In this document: piece by piece, positions 6,693 to 14,721 of the stretch
Layout: each line of letters begins with the position of its first letter
How positions within the stretch are numbered: position 1 is the first letter of the stretch
Virus record (IMG/VR): IMGVR_UViG_3300009149_000255
Coordinates: 1-24,999 of that record
Direction: 5' to 3' (one strand)
DNA: 24,999 nucleotides
Origin: a virus
Position numbers and translations under genes: made by a program
The notes under the pieces: model-generated
Told to the model about the DNA's origin: nothing
Databases searched by the model: none
Seen by the model: the letters and a program-made list of their open reading frames with translations, nothing else

Positions 6693-8421
6693 CAAAGAAA
6701 AAACAAAAGAAGAACCATATCTTTTAAACGATGATCAGAATATTGATGAGGTTGAGACTAGTACTGTCAATGTAACCTCCTATGATACGACAAAAGACGA
6801 AGATATGGAACAATTAACAAACGACATCAAAAAAATACCTAGTAATAATTCTGACTCTGTCTCTTATGACGATAAAGAAAATAAGGTGAAAATTAAAACA
6901 GAATCTAAAATTATTAAAAAAAATGATGTAATTAATATTCTTAAAAACCACAATAAAATAAATTTGTCGGAATCAGATATTATGTCTATACTTGAAGAAA
7001 CTCAGAACCCTATTATGAAAAAATCTGAGTTAATAGAATCTATTAAAAACAATTTAATATCCGAGGCAAATATGAATGATAATGTAAGAAGAAGTTTTGA
7101 GAGTGGTGAAAACGATTACCAAGATATATTGGGTAGTGATTTAACAAATCAATTAGCACAAGAAGCTTTTGAAGAAATAGCAGACAATATTAGAAGAAAA
7201 ACAGGTAAAAGAAATGTAACACTACAGGATGTACAATCACTTTTAGGAAATTCTTTAATGGCTGCAGCACAAGAAGAGTATCGTATAGGTACTGAAAATC
7301 TAGAGAGAAAGGCTGTGAATATGATTCGTAAACAATATAACATACCGATTGATGCAGTTGAGTTTGATGCCAAAATAGTTGGTTTACCACCACAAATGTT
7401 AGCGGGACAGGATATGACACCTCAACAAATGGAACAATTGTCTAGACAGGCTGGTATTAAGGTTGGTAAGATCAATCGTGAGGGTCTTAAAATGTCTAAA
7501 GGTGAAAAAGAACCACCTCAAGATAAAACACACGAAGAATTAAAACCAGCAATCAAAAGACGTAGGTTAACTAACGCTATGATGCATGGAGCGGCTAGAA
7601 AATCACAGAACTTACACCACTTAGACGACCAATTAAGAGAAGAAAACCCTGAATTGGGTAGAAATTACGCTAACTTAATGGCGGCTAATGACGCTAATTA
7701 CTTTTTAATAGATGATGAAACTATTAGAAGAGAGGGTGAAAGTGGTATTCACGCTGGAAACGTTAAATTAGACCTTTCTAATCCAGAAAAACCAAAAATT
7801 ATAGCACAAGGAATGGTTTTCCCTATTCTTTTACATGAATTATCTAAAGGTGTTGTTGAATTAATGTCTCTTTGGGGATTATCTGAGGACCCTGAAGAAA
7901 GAAAATATGTCTTAGATAAAACAGATAATTTAGCTTCTGAAACTAATGATATTCGTTTGGGTACAAAAATATGGGAAAAATTTGTGGCACAAATACCGGT
8001 AAATAACCAAGAAGTGATTTCTCTTACTTGGAATATGTTACAAGAGTTACCTGATAATGAATATAACCAAATTATAGAAGGTTTGATTAGTGGTAGTGGT
8101 GACGCTCAAAATAAAGTAAGAAGAATTGCTGAAGAAGCTCTAGAAGAATTACAAAGAGAAGCTTCAGAAGATGTTTTTGGTGGATACGATGATAGTCCTG
8201 AAGATGAAGATGAGGGTGATACTTTAACACCACCTGAAGAAGGAGAGGAAGAAGATGATGAATTAAGTAGATTAATCAAAGGTGATGAACCTGAAGGTGA
8301 GGATGAAATCGATTACGAAAGAATGTCAAAAAGAGACCTTGAAATAGCTATAGATGACGCTTTAGATTCTGGTGATATGGATTTGGTTAGATACTTAGGT
8401 TCACTACTGAATAAGAAATAA
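6685..8421 (+). CDS. Large hypothetical protein of the packaging/head module
   Basis: This is a 578-residue protein. Residues 1 to 130 are Asp/Lys/Asn-rich and look disordered. Residues 150 to 270 are helical. A more compact core lies at about 290 to 450, with RRRLTNAMMHGAARKSQNLHHL, then AQGMVFPILLHELSKGVVEL near residue 383. The C-terminus is a run of Glu/Asp and a final small helical domain. The core looks like a conserved domain that I associate with T4-like phages of this kind, but no biochemical role is known to me. The HELSKG motif is not a complete zinc-protease signature. The gene is placed immediately before the terminase and closed by a strong terminator. A structural or packaging-associated role is possible. 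Confidence 0.7.
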   Translation: MANKEKTKEEPYLLNDDQNIDEVETSTVNVTSYDTTKDEDMEQLTNDIKKIPSNNSDSVSYDDKENKVKIKTESKIIKKNDVINILKNHNKINLSESDIMSILEETQNPIMKKSELIESIKNNLISEANMNDNVRRSFESGENDYQDILGSDLTNQLAQEAFEEIADNIRRKTGKRNVTLQDVQSLLGNSLMAAAQEEYRIGTENLERKAVNMIRKQYNIPIDAVEFDAKIVGLPPQMLAGQDMTPQQMEQLSRQAGIKVGKINREGLKMSKGEKEPPQDKTHEELKPAIKRRRLTNAMMHGAARKSQNLHHLDDQLREENPELGRNYANLMAANDANYFLIDDETIRREGESGIHAGNVKLDLSNPEKPKIIAQGMVFPILLHELSKGVVELMSLWGLSEDPEERKYVLDKTDNLASETNDIRLGTKIWEKFVAQIPVNNQEVISLTWNMLQELPDNEYNQIIEGLISGSGDAQNKVRRIAEEALEELQREASEDVFGGYDDSPEDEDEGDTLTPPEEGEEEDDELSRLIKGDEPEGEDEIDYERMSKRDLEIAIDDALDSGDMDLVRYLGSLLNKK

Positions 8422-8426
8422 AAGAA

Positions 8427-8460
8427 AACGGATTTAGGACCGTTATCAGTTACGACTGAT
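8427..8460 (+). other. Two tandem hairpins preceding the terminator
   Basis: AACGG at 8427-8431 pairs with CCGTT at 8440-8444 around an 8-base loop. Directly after it ATCAGT (8445-8450) pairs perfectly with ACTGAT (8455-8460) around a TACG tetraloop of the stable UNCG type. Together with the terminator hairpin at 8462 this makes three adjacent stem-loops in the 3' untranslated region. It might protect the message end or form a small structured RNA. Confidence 0.6.
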
Positions 8461-8461
8461 T

Positions 8462-8497
8462 AAACCCGCCAAAGTTCGCTACTATGGTGGGTTTTTT
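8462..8497 (+). terminator. Strong rho-independent terminator before the terminase gene
   Basis: A 10-base-pair stem (AAACCCGCCA at 8462-8471 with TGGTGGGTTT at 8485-8494, one G-T pair) closes a 13-base loop and runs into a T tract to 8497. It separates the 6279-8421 unit from the terminase unit. Confidence 0.9.
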
Positions 8498-8507
8498 CTT
8501 TATCTAA

Positions 8508-8517
8508 GATATTTATA
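8508..8517 (+). promoter_or_regulatory. GATATTTATA late-promoter candidate for the terminase gene
   Basis: GATATTTATA lies between the terminator and the terminase ATG at 8521. As at 6266 the distance to the start codon is very short (3 bases). Confidence 0.5.
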
Positions 8518-8520
8518 GAC

Positions 8521-11500
8521 ATGAGTTTATCCAAAGCACAAATGTTATTAGAGATAGGTAAATGTTTAACAGACCCTATCTATGCTATTGAGAATTATTT
8601 AGAAACTGAAGATAGGACACAGGATGGTTTTGTTCCTTTTAAGTTATTTCCTAGACAAAAGGAGTTAGTTAGTGCGTATAAAGCACATCACCACAATATA
8701 GTGATGAAACCTCGTCAGGCTGGTATATCTACTACTACAGCAGCCTATTTATCAGTATTAACCGCTTTGGCATCAAATAAAAGTACACAAAAAGTACTTA
8801 TAGCGGCGAACAAACAAGAAACAGCTAAAGAATTCTTAAAAAAGATTAGAGATTTCACGGTACAACTACCAGCATGGATGGATGTTTATCGACCACCAAA
8901 TTCCGATTCTTGGTTTGACCCTGAGAAAAACTCTAGTTCACACTATAAATTATGGAATGGTTCTGAGGTGAAAGCGGTGGCTTCATCGAAAGATGCTTTA
9001 AGGGGTTATACACCATCAGTTATTGTTGTTGATGAGGCGGCCTTTATCGAGGGTAATAAAGGGGAAGAATTTTATACCGCAGCACAACCATCACTTTCTA
9101 CAGGTGGTAGGTCTATCCTTATTTCTTGTGTTACGGATGATACTTTTGTGTTAACACCAAAAGGTATTAAAGAAGTATCTGATTTTGTAGAATATGATAA
9201 AGAAGGTGGTTATTTTACGAAAGAATATGAAGTTTTTGGTTATGGTAAATCTAGAAAGTCTAATATATTCCATAATAATGGTTATGTTGACACAAAAATT
9301 ATAGAAACTAAGTTCAGTAAATTAGAGGGTAGTAATAACCATAAACTATATGCTTATTCTGAAAAAGATAATAGATTCGGATGGTATAAATTAGAAGAAC
9401 TAAATGTTGATGATTATGTACCAATTATTTATGGTCATGATGTTTGGGGTGATAATGATGATTGTTCCGATTTTACACCAATAGAGAATATAAGAAATAA
9501 AAATAAATTTAATCCTTCTGTAATAACTGAAGATATATCTTATTTTATGGGGTTATTTTTAGCTGAAGGTTCTACATATAAATTCATTAAAAATGGTAAA
9601 CATTATGGTACTTCTATAACGATTAGTTGTGGTGATGATGTATCCCATGTTTTTGATAAGTTGGGGTTAAACCATTCTTATGATGGTCAATGGCATTATA
9701 CAACAGGTTCCAAAGAGTTGGGTGAATTTTTAGAATATATTGGCTTTGATTTAAGTAAGAAAGCAAAAGAAAAAGTTATACCAAAAAGAATATTCGAATT
9801 ATCTAGAAATAATGTTATTGCCTTTATTAAAGGTTTTATGGATGGTGATGGACATAGTCGACAAGATAATGGTAGGGTTGGTTTGTGTTCTTCATCTAAA
9901 CGATTAGTAGAACAATTTAGGATGTTATTCATGAATTTTGGTATTTTATGTGAATATCAAGAAATATTAATGAAACCAACCAAAAGAGTTAAAGTAGAAT
10001 CCACGAATTTTAGGTTAAACATGTCTACTAGAAATTCTAAAAAATATTATGATATAATAGGTTTTGATTTTGAAAGAAAACAGATTAAAAGAGAAAATTT
10101 AGTCACACCAACACTTAGAAATTCTTACGATGTTATACCAATGGGTGTTGAGATAGTAAAAGAATCTTACAAAAAATCTAAAAAGGGATTGAAATTTTTT
10201 AGAGATAATGGCTGTGATATCTCACATGTTACCAAAAATAATGGTAAAGTTAAACATGTTAGTAGAGAATTAATGTTAAGTTTTCTAGATTTAGTAAATG
10301 AGGAACATGGTTTAGTTAAGGATAATATCACTTGGGTTAAGATTAAAAGTATCACCAATAATAAAAATGAGACATATGATTTCTCCCTACCCGACTCAGA
10401 AGAAGATTTTTGGTGTCATTCAGTTTTATATAATGGTATATTAGGTCACCAAACACCCAATGGCCACGATCCGCTTTATCATAAAGCATATGTGACAGCT
10501 GAAAAAGGAAAAAATAATTTTAACATTATATCAATGAAATGGTATGAAGATCCTAGGTATAATGGTAGAAACGATGGTTCAGGTATGTCTTGGATATTGA
10601 GACATGAAAAAACTGATGAGGTAATTGAAGAAATTGTGGACCCAAAAAGTGGTTTTGGGCCTGATGCTGTTGTTCCTGAAGAAAAGTGGGTCGAAATGAT
10701 TGAAAAAGGGTATGAACCTAGGTCAAAGTGGTTTGATGATATGTGTGCTCAACTTAACCATAATGCTAGGTCGATTGCTCAGGAGTTGTTGTGTTCTTTT
10801 GTTGGTTCAGGTAATAACGTAATTGACGGTAAGTACAAAAACAGACAAGAAAGAGATAATGTAAAAGACCCAATCAGAAAAGAATGGATTGATGGTAATA
10901 TGTGGATATGGGAAGACCCAATTGAAGGTCACCAATATATTATGTCGGCTGACCCTTCTTCAGGTTCTTCTGATGACTTTGCAGGTATTTGTATTTGGGA
11001 TTTCACAACAGGTAATCAAGTTGCTGAATATCATGGAAAAGTAGCACCCGATGTCTTAGGCGAAATATGTAAGTATTATGGTGAATCATATAACGCCTTT
11101 GTAGTAGTGGATATTACAGGTGGTTGGGGAGCTTCTGTTATTCTTAAATTAATAGAATTAGGTTACCCAAAAAAGAATCTTTATTATGATGTGGTGGTTG
11201 GTATTGATTCGGTTGAAAACAATAAAGCCTTACAAAAATTTATGGACAAAGGTAAATTACCTGGTTTAAGTTTCCAAAAAAATAGAAATACGATTATCTC
11301 AAAATTAGAAGAGTCGGTTAGGATGGATTCTTTTAAGATTCGTTCTAAAAGAGCTTTAGCAGAAATAGAAACATTTGTTTTCATTAGTGGTAGAGCAGAC
11401 CATATGAAAGGTTATCATGATGACCTTTTAATGTCTATTGCTATGTGTTGTTTTGTTGGCGCAACTTCTTTTAAAGATATTGAAAAATCAAAGGGACAGG

Positions 11501-11682
11501 CCAAAGCTATTGTTAATAGTTGGTCTGTTGAAACTAATAATATTAGTGATAATAAAATTTTGGGTGAGGTTGCTGGTACGGGCTTCTACACAGACCAAAA
11601 AACAAAAAATAATAATGTCACCGTTGACCAATTTAAAGAAAACATGTGGTTATTTGGTGGTATGAGGGGATTTAAAAAATAA
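8521..11682 (+). CDS. Terminase large subunit (gp17-like), interrupted by an in-frame intein
   Basis: The ATP-driven motor and nuclease that packages phage DNA into the prohead. The 1053-residue precursor consists of a terminase of about 611 residues, close to the 610 of T4 gp17, plus a 442-residue intein. The ATPase part shows a Walker-A-like KPRQAGIST (residues 63-71) and Walker B VIVVDEAAF with D171 and E172. After removal of the intein the sequence reads GRSILIS joined to TPNGHDPLYH, which restores the conserved coupling motif. The C-terminal nuclease domain shows its acidic residues in MSADPSSGSSDDFAG, VVVDITGG and YHDDLLMSIAM. Both parts are therefore complete and the open frame is intact, so the gene should be functional if the intein splices. 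It follows a strong terminator and a candidate late promoter. Confidence 0.96.
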   Translation: MSLSKAQMLLEIGKCLTDPIYAIENYLETEDRTQDGFVPFKLFPRQKELVSAYKAHHHNIVMKPRQAGISTTTAAYLSVLTALASNKSTQKVLIAANKQETAKEFLKKIRDFTVQLPAWMDVYRPPNSDSWFDPEKNSSSHYKLWNGSEVKAVASSKDALRGYTPSVIVVDEAAFIEGNKGEEFYTAAQPSLSTGGRSILISCVTDDTFVLTPKGIKEVSDFVEYDKEGGYFTKEYEVFGYGKSRKSNIFHNNGYVDTKIIETKFSKLEGSNNHKLYAYSEKDNRFGWYKLEELNVDDYVPIIYGHDVWGDNDDCSDFTPIENIRNKNKFNPSVITEDISYFMGLFLAEGSTYKFIKNGKHYGTSITISCGDDVSHVFDKLGLNHSYDGQWHYTTGSKELGEFLEYIGFDLSKKAKEKVIPKRIFELSRNNVIAFIKGFMDGDGHSRQDNGRVGLCSSSKRLVEQFRMLFMNFGILCEYQEILMKPTKRVKVESTNFRLNMSTRNSKKYYDIIGFDFERKQIKRENLVTPTLRNSYDVIPMGVEIVKESYKKSKKGLKFFRDNGCDISHVTKNNGKVKHVSRELMLSFLDLVNEEHGLVKDNITWVKIKSITNNKNETYDFSLPDSEEDFWCHSVLYNGILGHQTPNGHDPLYHKAYVTAEKGKNNFNIISMKWYEDPRYNGRNDGSGMSWILRHEKTDEVIEEIVDPKSGFGPDAVVPEEKWVEMIEKGYEPRSKWFDDMCAQLNHNARSIAQELLCSFVGSGNNVIDGKYKNRQERDNVKDPIRKEWIDGNMWIWEDPIEGHQYIMSADPSSGSSDDFAGICIWDFTTGNQVAEYHGKVAPDVLGEICKYYGESYNAFVVVDITGGWGASVILKLIELGYPKKNLYYDVVVGIDSVENNKALQKFMDKGKLPGLSFQKNRNTIISKLEESVRMDSFKIRSKRALAEIETFVFISGRADHMKGYHDDLLMSIAMCCFVGATSFKDIEKSKGQAKAIVNSWSVETNNISDNKILGEVAGTGFYTDQKTKNNNVTVDQFKENMWLFGGMRGFKK
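9127..10452 (+). mobile_element. Intein with LAGLIDADG homing endonuclease inside the terminase
   Basis: The element spans precursor residues C203 to Q644. Block A begins CVTDDTFVLTPKG. Block B is GSNNHKL with the expected histidine at 274. The endonuclease part carries two LAGLIDADG motifs, FMGLFLAEG (342-350, acidic residue E349) and FIKGFMDGDG (435-444, acidic residue D443). The C-terminal region has TYDFSLPDSEEDFW and ends LYNGILGHQ. The first extein residue is T645. The nucleophile Cys, block-B His and penultimate His are all present, but the terminal Asn is replaced by Gln. The insertion point, right after Walker B in the conserved IS/TPNG motif, is a place where inteins are known in phage terminases. 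It is in frame with no stop codon. Confidence 0.95.
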
Positions 11683-11686
11683 GATC

Positions 11687-11923
11687 ATGGCTAGAGTAAG
11701 TTCAAATAATCCATTTAGTAATAAACCTAGTGTTAGAAAAGGGGCGGGTCCTGTTTATAATACAATAAAAAACCAACCCAATGTTAGAAACAACAGTAAA
11801 AAGGCTAGGGAAGTAAAGGAACCTTGTTTTGGGCCATACGATAATTTGGTAAAGTATGTTTTTGAGGTTGATACCGAAACAGGTAATCGTTTAGCTTATG
11901 TAGATTGTGACTATGTAGACTAA
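11687..11923 (+). CDS. Small basic hypothetical protein
   Basis: This is a 78-residue protein with a basic, Asn- and Ser-rich first half that looks disordered (NNPFSNKPSVRKGAGPVYN, later NVRNNSKKAREVKE) and a short C-terminal beta-like part (YVFEVDTETGNRLAYVDCDY). It follows the terminase stop by 4 bases and is surely co-transcribed with it. Its last 4 bases overlap the end of the convergent gene on the other strand. No family is recognised. Confidence 0.65.
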   Translation: MARVSSNNPFSNKPSVRKGAGPVYNTIKNQPNVRNNSKKAREVKEPCFGPYDNLVKYVFEVDTETGNRLAYVDCDYVD

Positions 11924-12489
11924 TTAACCTTTCTATTCGATCCTCTTCTATTATTTGTGATAGACAAAGAATCTTTTACGTAATTTAATTTTAAAACTTC
12001 TTCTTTTAAAGAACTTATTAACTCTTTAAGTTTGGTGTTTTCTTTTTTCAATAATTCGTATTTTTTATTTAATTCTTTTAAACTATCTAAAGATTCTGAT
12101 TTCAACTTCTCTGAATTAATTTTTTCTATAGTAATCACTTCATACATTTCTTTAACCCTTTCTTTTTCTTTTTCTACTAATTTTTTAAGTTCATTAGACT
12201 TAAGGCTTAAATCATTTAATTCCTTGGTTTGTTGTTCTATTTTAACTTGTTTATTTTTAACCAAATAATCTAATTCATTTATTTTAGTTGAATCACTTTT
12301 CTTTCTTTCTGAGATATCACTAATCACTTCTTCTGCGATTAAAAAAACACTATCCCTTTCATTATGCATAACCACAATTTCTTCTTTAATGTCAACAATA
12401 AAATCATCATTGTATTTAGACTCCATAAAATATGTGATTAAAATAATTGAAACTAGGCTGGACAATAAAAATATATAACGTTTTTTCAT
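11920..12489 (-). CDS. Membrane-anchored coiled-coil protein, possibly inner-membrane spanin-like
   Basis: This is a 189-residue protein with a basic N-terminus, one membrane segment at about residues 5 to 21 (IFLLSSLVSIILITYF), and then an almost continuous coiled coil rich in Lys, Glu, Leu and Ser to about residue 175. The tail is basic. An N-terminal anchor with a long periplasmic coiled coil is the plan of inner-membrane spanins (Rz type), which disrupt the outer membrane at lysis. However, no lipoprotein partner (Rz1 type) is visible and the gene runs opposite to the holin-containing cluster. The call is therefore tentative, and a phage-membrane or sensor role is equally possible. It follows the 73-residue gene by 2 bases in the same direction. 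Confidence 0.65.
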   Translation of the reverse strand: MKKRYIFLLSSLVSIILITYFMESKYNDDFIVDIKEEIVVMHNERDSVFLIAEEVISDISERKKSDSTKINELDYLVKNKQVKIEQQTKELNDLSLKSNELKKLVEKEKERVKEMYEVITIEKINSEKLKSESLDSLKELNKKYELLKKENTKLKELISSLKEEVLKLNYVKDSLSITNNRRGSNRKVN

Positions 12490-12491
12490 AT

Positions 12492-12713
12492 TTATCTTTT
12501 TTTAACTTCGGTTAGTATTTCTATAATTTTTTCGTTAAGTTTTTTGTTATCTTCTTTTAACAATTTAACTTCCTCCTGTAAATTTTTTACTTGGGTCTCC
12601 AAGGTGGATGTTTGTGCTACATAAAGATAACCTATAGCCATTAGACACATAAATAATAATGCAACTATAGGGTTTTTAACAAATTCCTTAAATGATATTG
12701 TAGGTAGTGCCAT
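12492..12713 (-). CDS. Small single-membrane-span coiled-coil protein
   Basis: This is a 73-residue protein with a membrane segment at about residues 15 to 31 (PIVALLFMCLMAIGYLY) and then a Leu/Lys/Glu heptad coiled coil (LETQVKNLQEEVKLLKEDNK) to the end. It is the first gene of a two-gene minus-strand unit with the larger coiled-coil gene downstream. The similar architecture of the two suggests that they may pair through their coils. A candidate promoter motif lies 14 bases upstream of its ATG. Confidence 0.65.
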   Translation of the reverse strand: MALPTISFKEFVKNPIVALLFMCLMAIGYLYVAQTSTLETQVKNLQEEVKLLKEDNKKLNEKIIEILTEVKKR

Positions 12714-12727
12714 AACCTTTTTTATTA

Positions 12728-12736
12728 TATAAATAT
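12728..12736 (-). promoter_or_regulatory. ATATTTATA motif reading into the minus-strand coiled-coil pair
   Basis: Exact ATATTTATA on the minus strand, 14 bases before the ATG at 12713. With the plus-strand copy at 12776 it forms a divergent pair in the 92-base gap between the coiled-coil genes and the portal gene. Confidence 0.55.
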
Positions 12737-12775
12737 AATGTTCACATTAATAATTTACCCATTATCTTTATTTGT

Positions 12776-12785
12776 GATATTTATA
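12776..12785 (+). promoter_or_regulatory. GATATTTATA late-promoter candidate for the portal gene
   Basis: GATATTTATA lies 20 bases before the portal ATG at 12806, followed by an A-rich leader. Confidence 0.6.
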
Positions 12786-12805
12786 AAAAAGAATATTCAA
12801 ATATT

Positions 12806-14695
12806 ATGGCAGAAAATAATAAAAACCTAACAGTATACCAAAAATTATTTTACTTGTTTGGACAAGGTAATGGTGGGGTTAAAGCTAATGTCACCAATAA
12901 AAAATATGCTTTAGGTGATAAGGATTTAATTGTTTCAAAATCTAGAGAAGACTTTGAAAGAGAACGTTTACAACAACAACAACAAAAATATTTAGAAGGA
13001 CAATGGGCTAAAGTAGAAAATGATTTATACCAAAAATCTGTTTTTTATGAAACAACTAGAATAGCTTCCTATATGGATTATGAGGGAATGGAGTTTACTC
13101 CGGAAATAGCTGTATCTCTTGATATTATGTCTGAGGAGTCTTGTACTTTAAATGAACAAGGTAATATTATGTCTATTTATTCTGATTCTAGTAGAATAAA
13201 GAAAGTTTTAGAGGATTTATTTTTTAATATAATAGATATCCACTCTAACCTACCAATGTGGACTAGAAACACATGTAAATATGGTGATAATTTTGTCTAC
13301 TTAAAAATTGATTACAAGTCAGGTATTATAGGGGTTAATCAATTAACTAACCTAGATGTAGAAAGAAAAGAATCTAATTCTTTCCCTTTTCAGTCACAGA
13401 ATATGGAGGCTATGGGTGATGATACTAAAAAAAGGGAGGTCAAATTTATTTTAAAAGATAAGAATATTGAATTTAATGCATGGGAATTAGCTCACTTCCG
13501 TTTATTAGGTGACGACAGAAAATTACCTTATGGAACATCTGTATTAGAAAAAGTAAGACGTATATGGAAACAACTTCTTTTAGCTGAGGACGCAATGTTA
13601 GTTTATCGTGTTACAAGAGCACCTGAAAGAAGAGTTTTTAAAGTTTATGTGGGTAATATAGATGATGCCGATGTAGAATCATATGTACAAAAAGTTGCTA
13701 ATAAATTTAAGAGAACACAAACTGCTGATAGAGAAACTGGACAAACTGATATTAGGTATAATACATTAGCGGTAGACCAAGATTATTTTGTTCCTGTTAG
13801 AGACCCTAACGCTTCCATGCCTATAGAAACACTACCTGGGGCATCAAATCTAGACCAAATAGCCGATATTCAGTTTATTCAAAGAAAAATGGTAACCGCC
13901 TTAAGAGTTCCTAAAACTTTCTTAGGTTTTGAGGATGTTGTTGGTGAGGGTAAGAATTTGGCCTTAATGGATATTAGGTTTGCAAGAACTATTAATAGAA
14001 TCCAACAAGCTATGATTCAAGAATTGAATAAAATAGCTATTATTCATTTGTATATATTAGGATTCCATGATGAACTTAATAATTTTAAATTAACACTTAA
14101 TAACCCATCTACACAAGGTGAGATGTTAAAGGTTGAGCAATGGAAAGAAAAAGTTCTTCTTTATAAAGATTTAACTGGTAGTGATGGTGGTATTGCCCCT
14201 ACATCACATACATGGGCTAAAAAGAATATATTTAATTGGTCTTCTGATGAAATTTTAGAAGATTTAGAACAACAAAGATTAGAAAAGGCTGTCGTTACTG
14301 AACTAGAAAAAACATCTGAAATCATTAAAAATACTGGTTTCTTTAAAAAGGTTGATAAACTTTATGGTGAATTACCTATGGACCAAGGTCAGGCTGACAT
14401 GGAAGGTGATGATACTGGAGGTGATACAGGTGGATTCGGTGGGGATACCGGAGGCTTTGGTGGGGATACCGGAGGATTTGGTGGTGAAGAAGCTGGTGGA
14501 TTCGGTGGTGGTGAAGAAGCTGGTGGTGAAGAAGCTGGTGGATTCGGTGAAAGTTTTAGAGGTGATGAAAATACAATAGAAAAATTACTTTTAGAGGGTA
14601 AGAAAAAAAATGAAGACATATTTAATATGACTAAAGGTATTGACATACTTTTAAATGAAGAAAATGATGACGATAGTGAACTACTTATAAATTAA
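12806..14695 (+). CDS. Portal protein (gp20-like)
   Basis: Forms the dodecameric ring at one capsid vertex, through which the terminase pumps DNA and to which the neck attaches. The protein is 629 residues, longer than T4 gp20 (524). The gp20-like features are the MDYEGMEFTPEIAVSLDIM segment near residue 95, WTRNTCKYGDNFVYLKID, the AWELAHFRL block, YGTSVLEKVRRIWKQL, VTRAPERRVFKVYVGN, and the LPGASNLDQIADIQF and KTFLGFEDVVGEGKNLALM stretches. The extra length is mainly a C-terminal Gly-rich repeat (GGFGGDTGGFGG) and a tail containing KLLLEGKK, which fits a gp21-type cleavage site (L-L-E/G). It has its own candidate late promoter and is followed by a second one. Confidence 0.95.
   Translation: MAENNKNLTVYQKLFYLFGQGNGGVKANVTNKKYALGDKDLIVSKSREDFERERLQQQQQKYLEGQWAKVENDLYQKSVFYETTRIASYMDYEGMEFTPEIAVSLDIMSEESCTLNEQGNIMSIYSDSSRIKKVLEDLFFNIIDIHSNLPMWTRNTCKYGDNFVYLKIDYKSGIIGVNQLTNLDVERKESNSFPFQSQNMEAMGDDTKKREVKFILKDKNIEFNAWELAHFRLLGDDRKLPYGTSVLEKVRRIWKQLLLAEDAMLVYRVTRAPERRVFKVYVGNIDDADVESYVQKVANKFKRTQTADRETGQTDIRYNTLAVDQDYFVPVRDPNASMPIETLPGASNLDQIADIQFIQRKMVTALRVPKTFLGFEDVVGEGKNLALMDIRFARTINRIQQAMIQELNKIAIIHLYILGFHDELNNFKLTLNNPSTQGEMLKVEQWKEKVLLYKDLTGSDGGIAPTSHTWAKKNIFNWSSDEILEDLEQQRLEKAVVTELEKTSEIIKNTGFFKKVDKLYGELPMDQGQADMEGDDTGGDTGGFGGDTGGFGGDTGGFGGEEAGGFGGGEEAGGEEAGGFGESFRGDENTIEKLLLEGKKKNEDIFNMTKGIDILLNEENDDDSELLIN
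14411..14548 (+). repeat. Tandem Gly-rich repeats in the portal C-terminus
   Basis: Imperfect repeats encode DTGGFGG units three times and then EEAGG(FGG) units three times. Base-level copies such as GGGGATACCGGAGG and GGTGAAGAAGCTGGTGG recur with few changes, indicating slippage or unequal recombination. T4 gp20 has no comparable segment. Confidence 0.85.
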
Positions 14696-14697
14696 GG

Positions 14698-14706
14698 CAT
14701 ATTTAT
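14698..14706 (+). promoter_or_regulatory. ATATTTAT late-promoter candidate
   Basis: CATATTTAT lies in the 26-base gap after the portal stop and 15 bases before the ATG at 14722, with an A/T-rich leader. Confidence 0.5.
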
Positions 14707-14721
14707 TATAAAAATAATGCT

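Noticed and set aside
7832-7860. HELSKG in the 578-residue protein as a zinc-protease motif
   Set aside because: The second His of HExxH is replaced by Gly/Lys and no other ligand is evident.
9127-10452. The extra 442 residues in the terminase as two fused genes or a group I intron
   Set aside because: The frame is continuous, splicing-block motifs are in place and the flanking exteins join into the conserved motif, which fits an intein and not an intron or fusion.
14389-14646. Minus-strand Pro/Ser-rich open frame
   Set aside because: Shadow of the Gly-rich portal repeats (GGN read backwards gives NCC for Pro, Ser).
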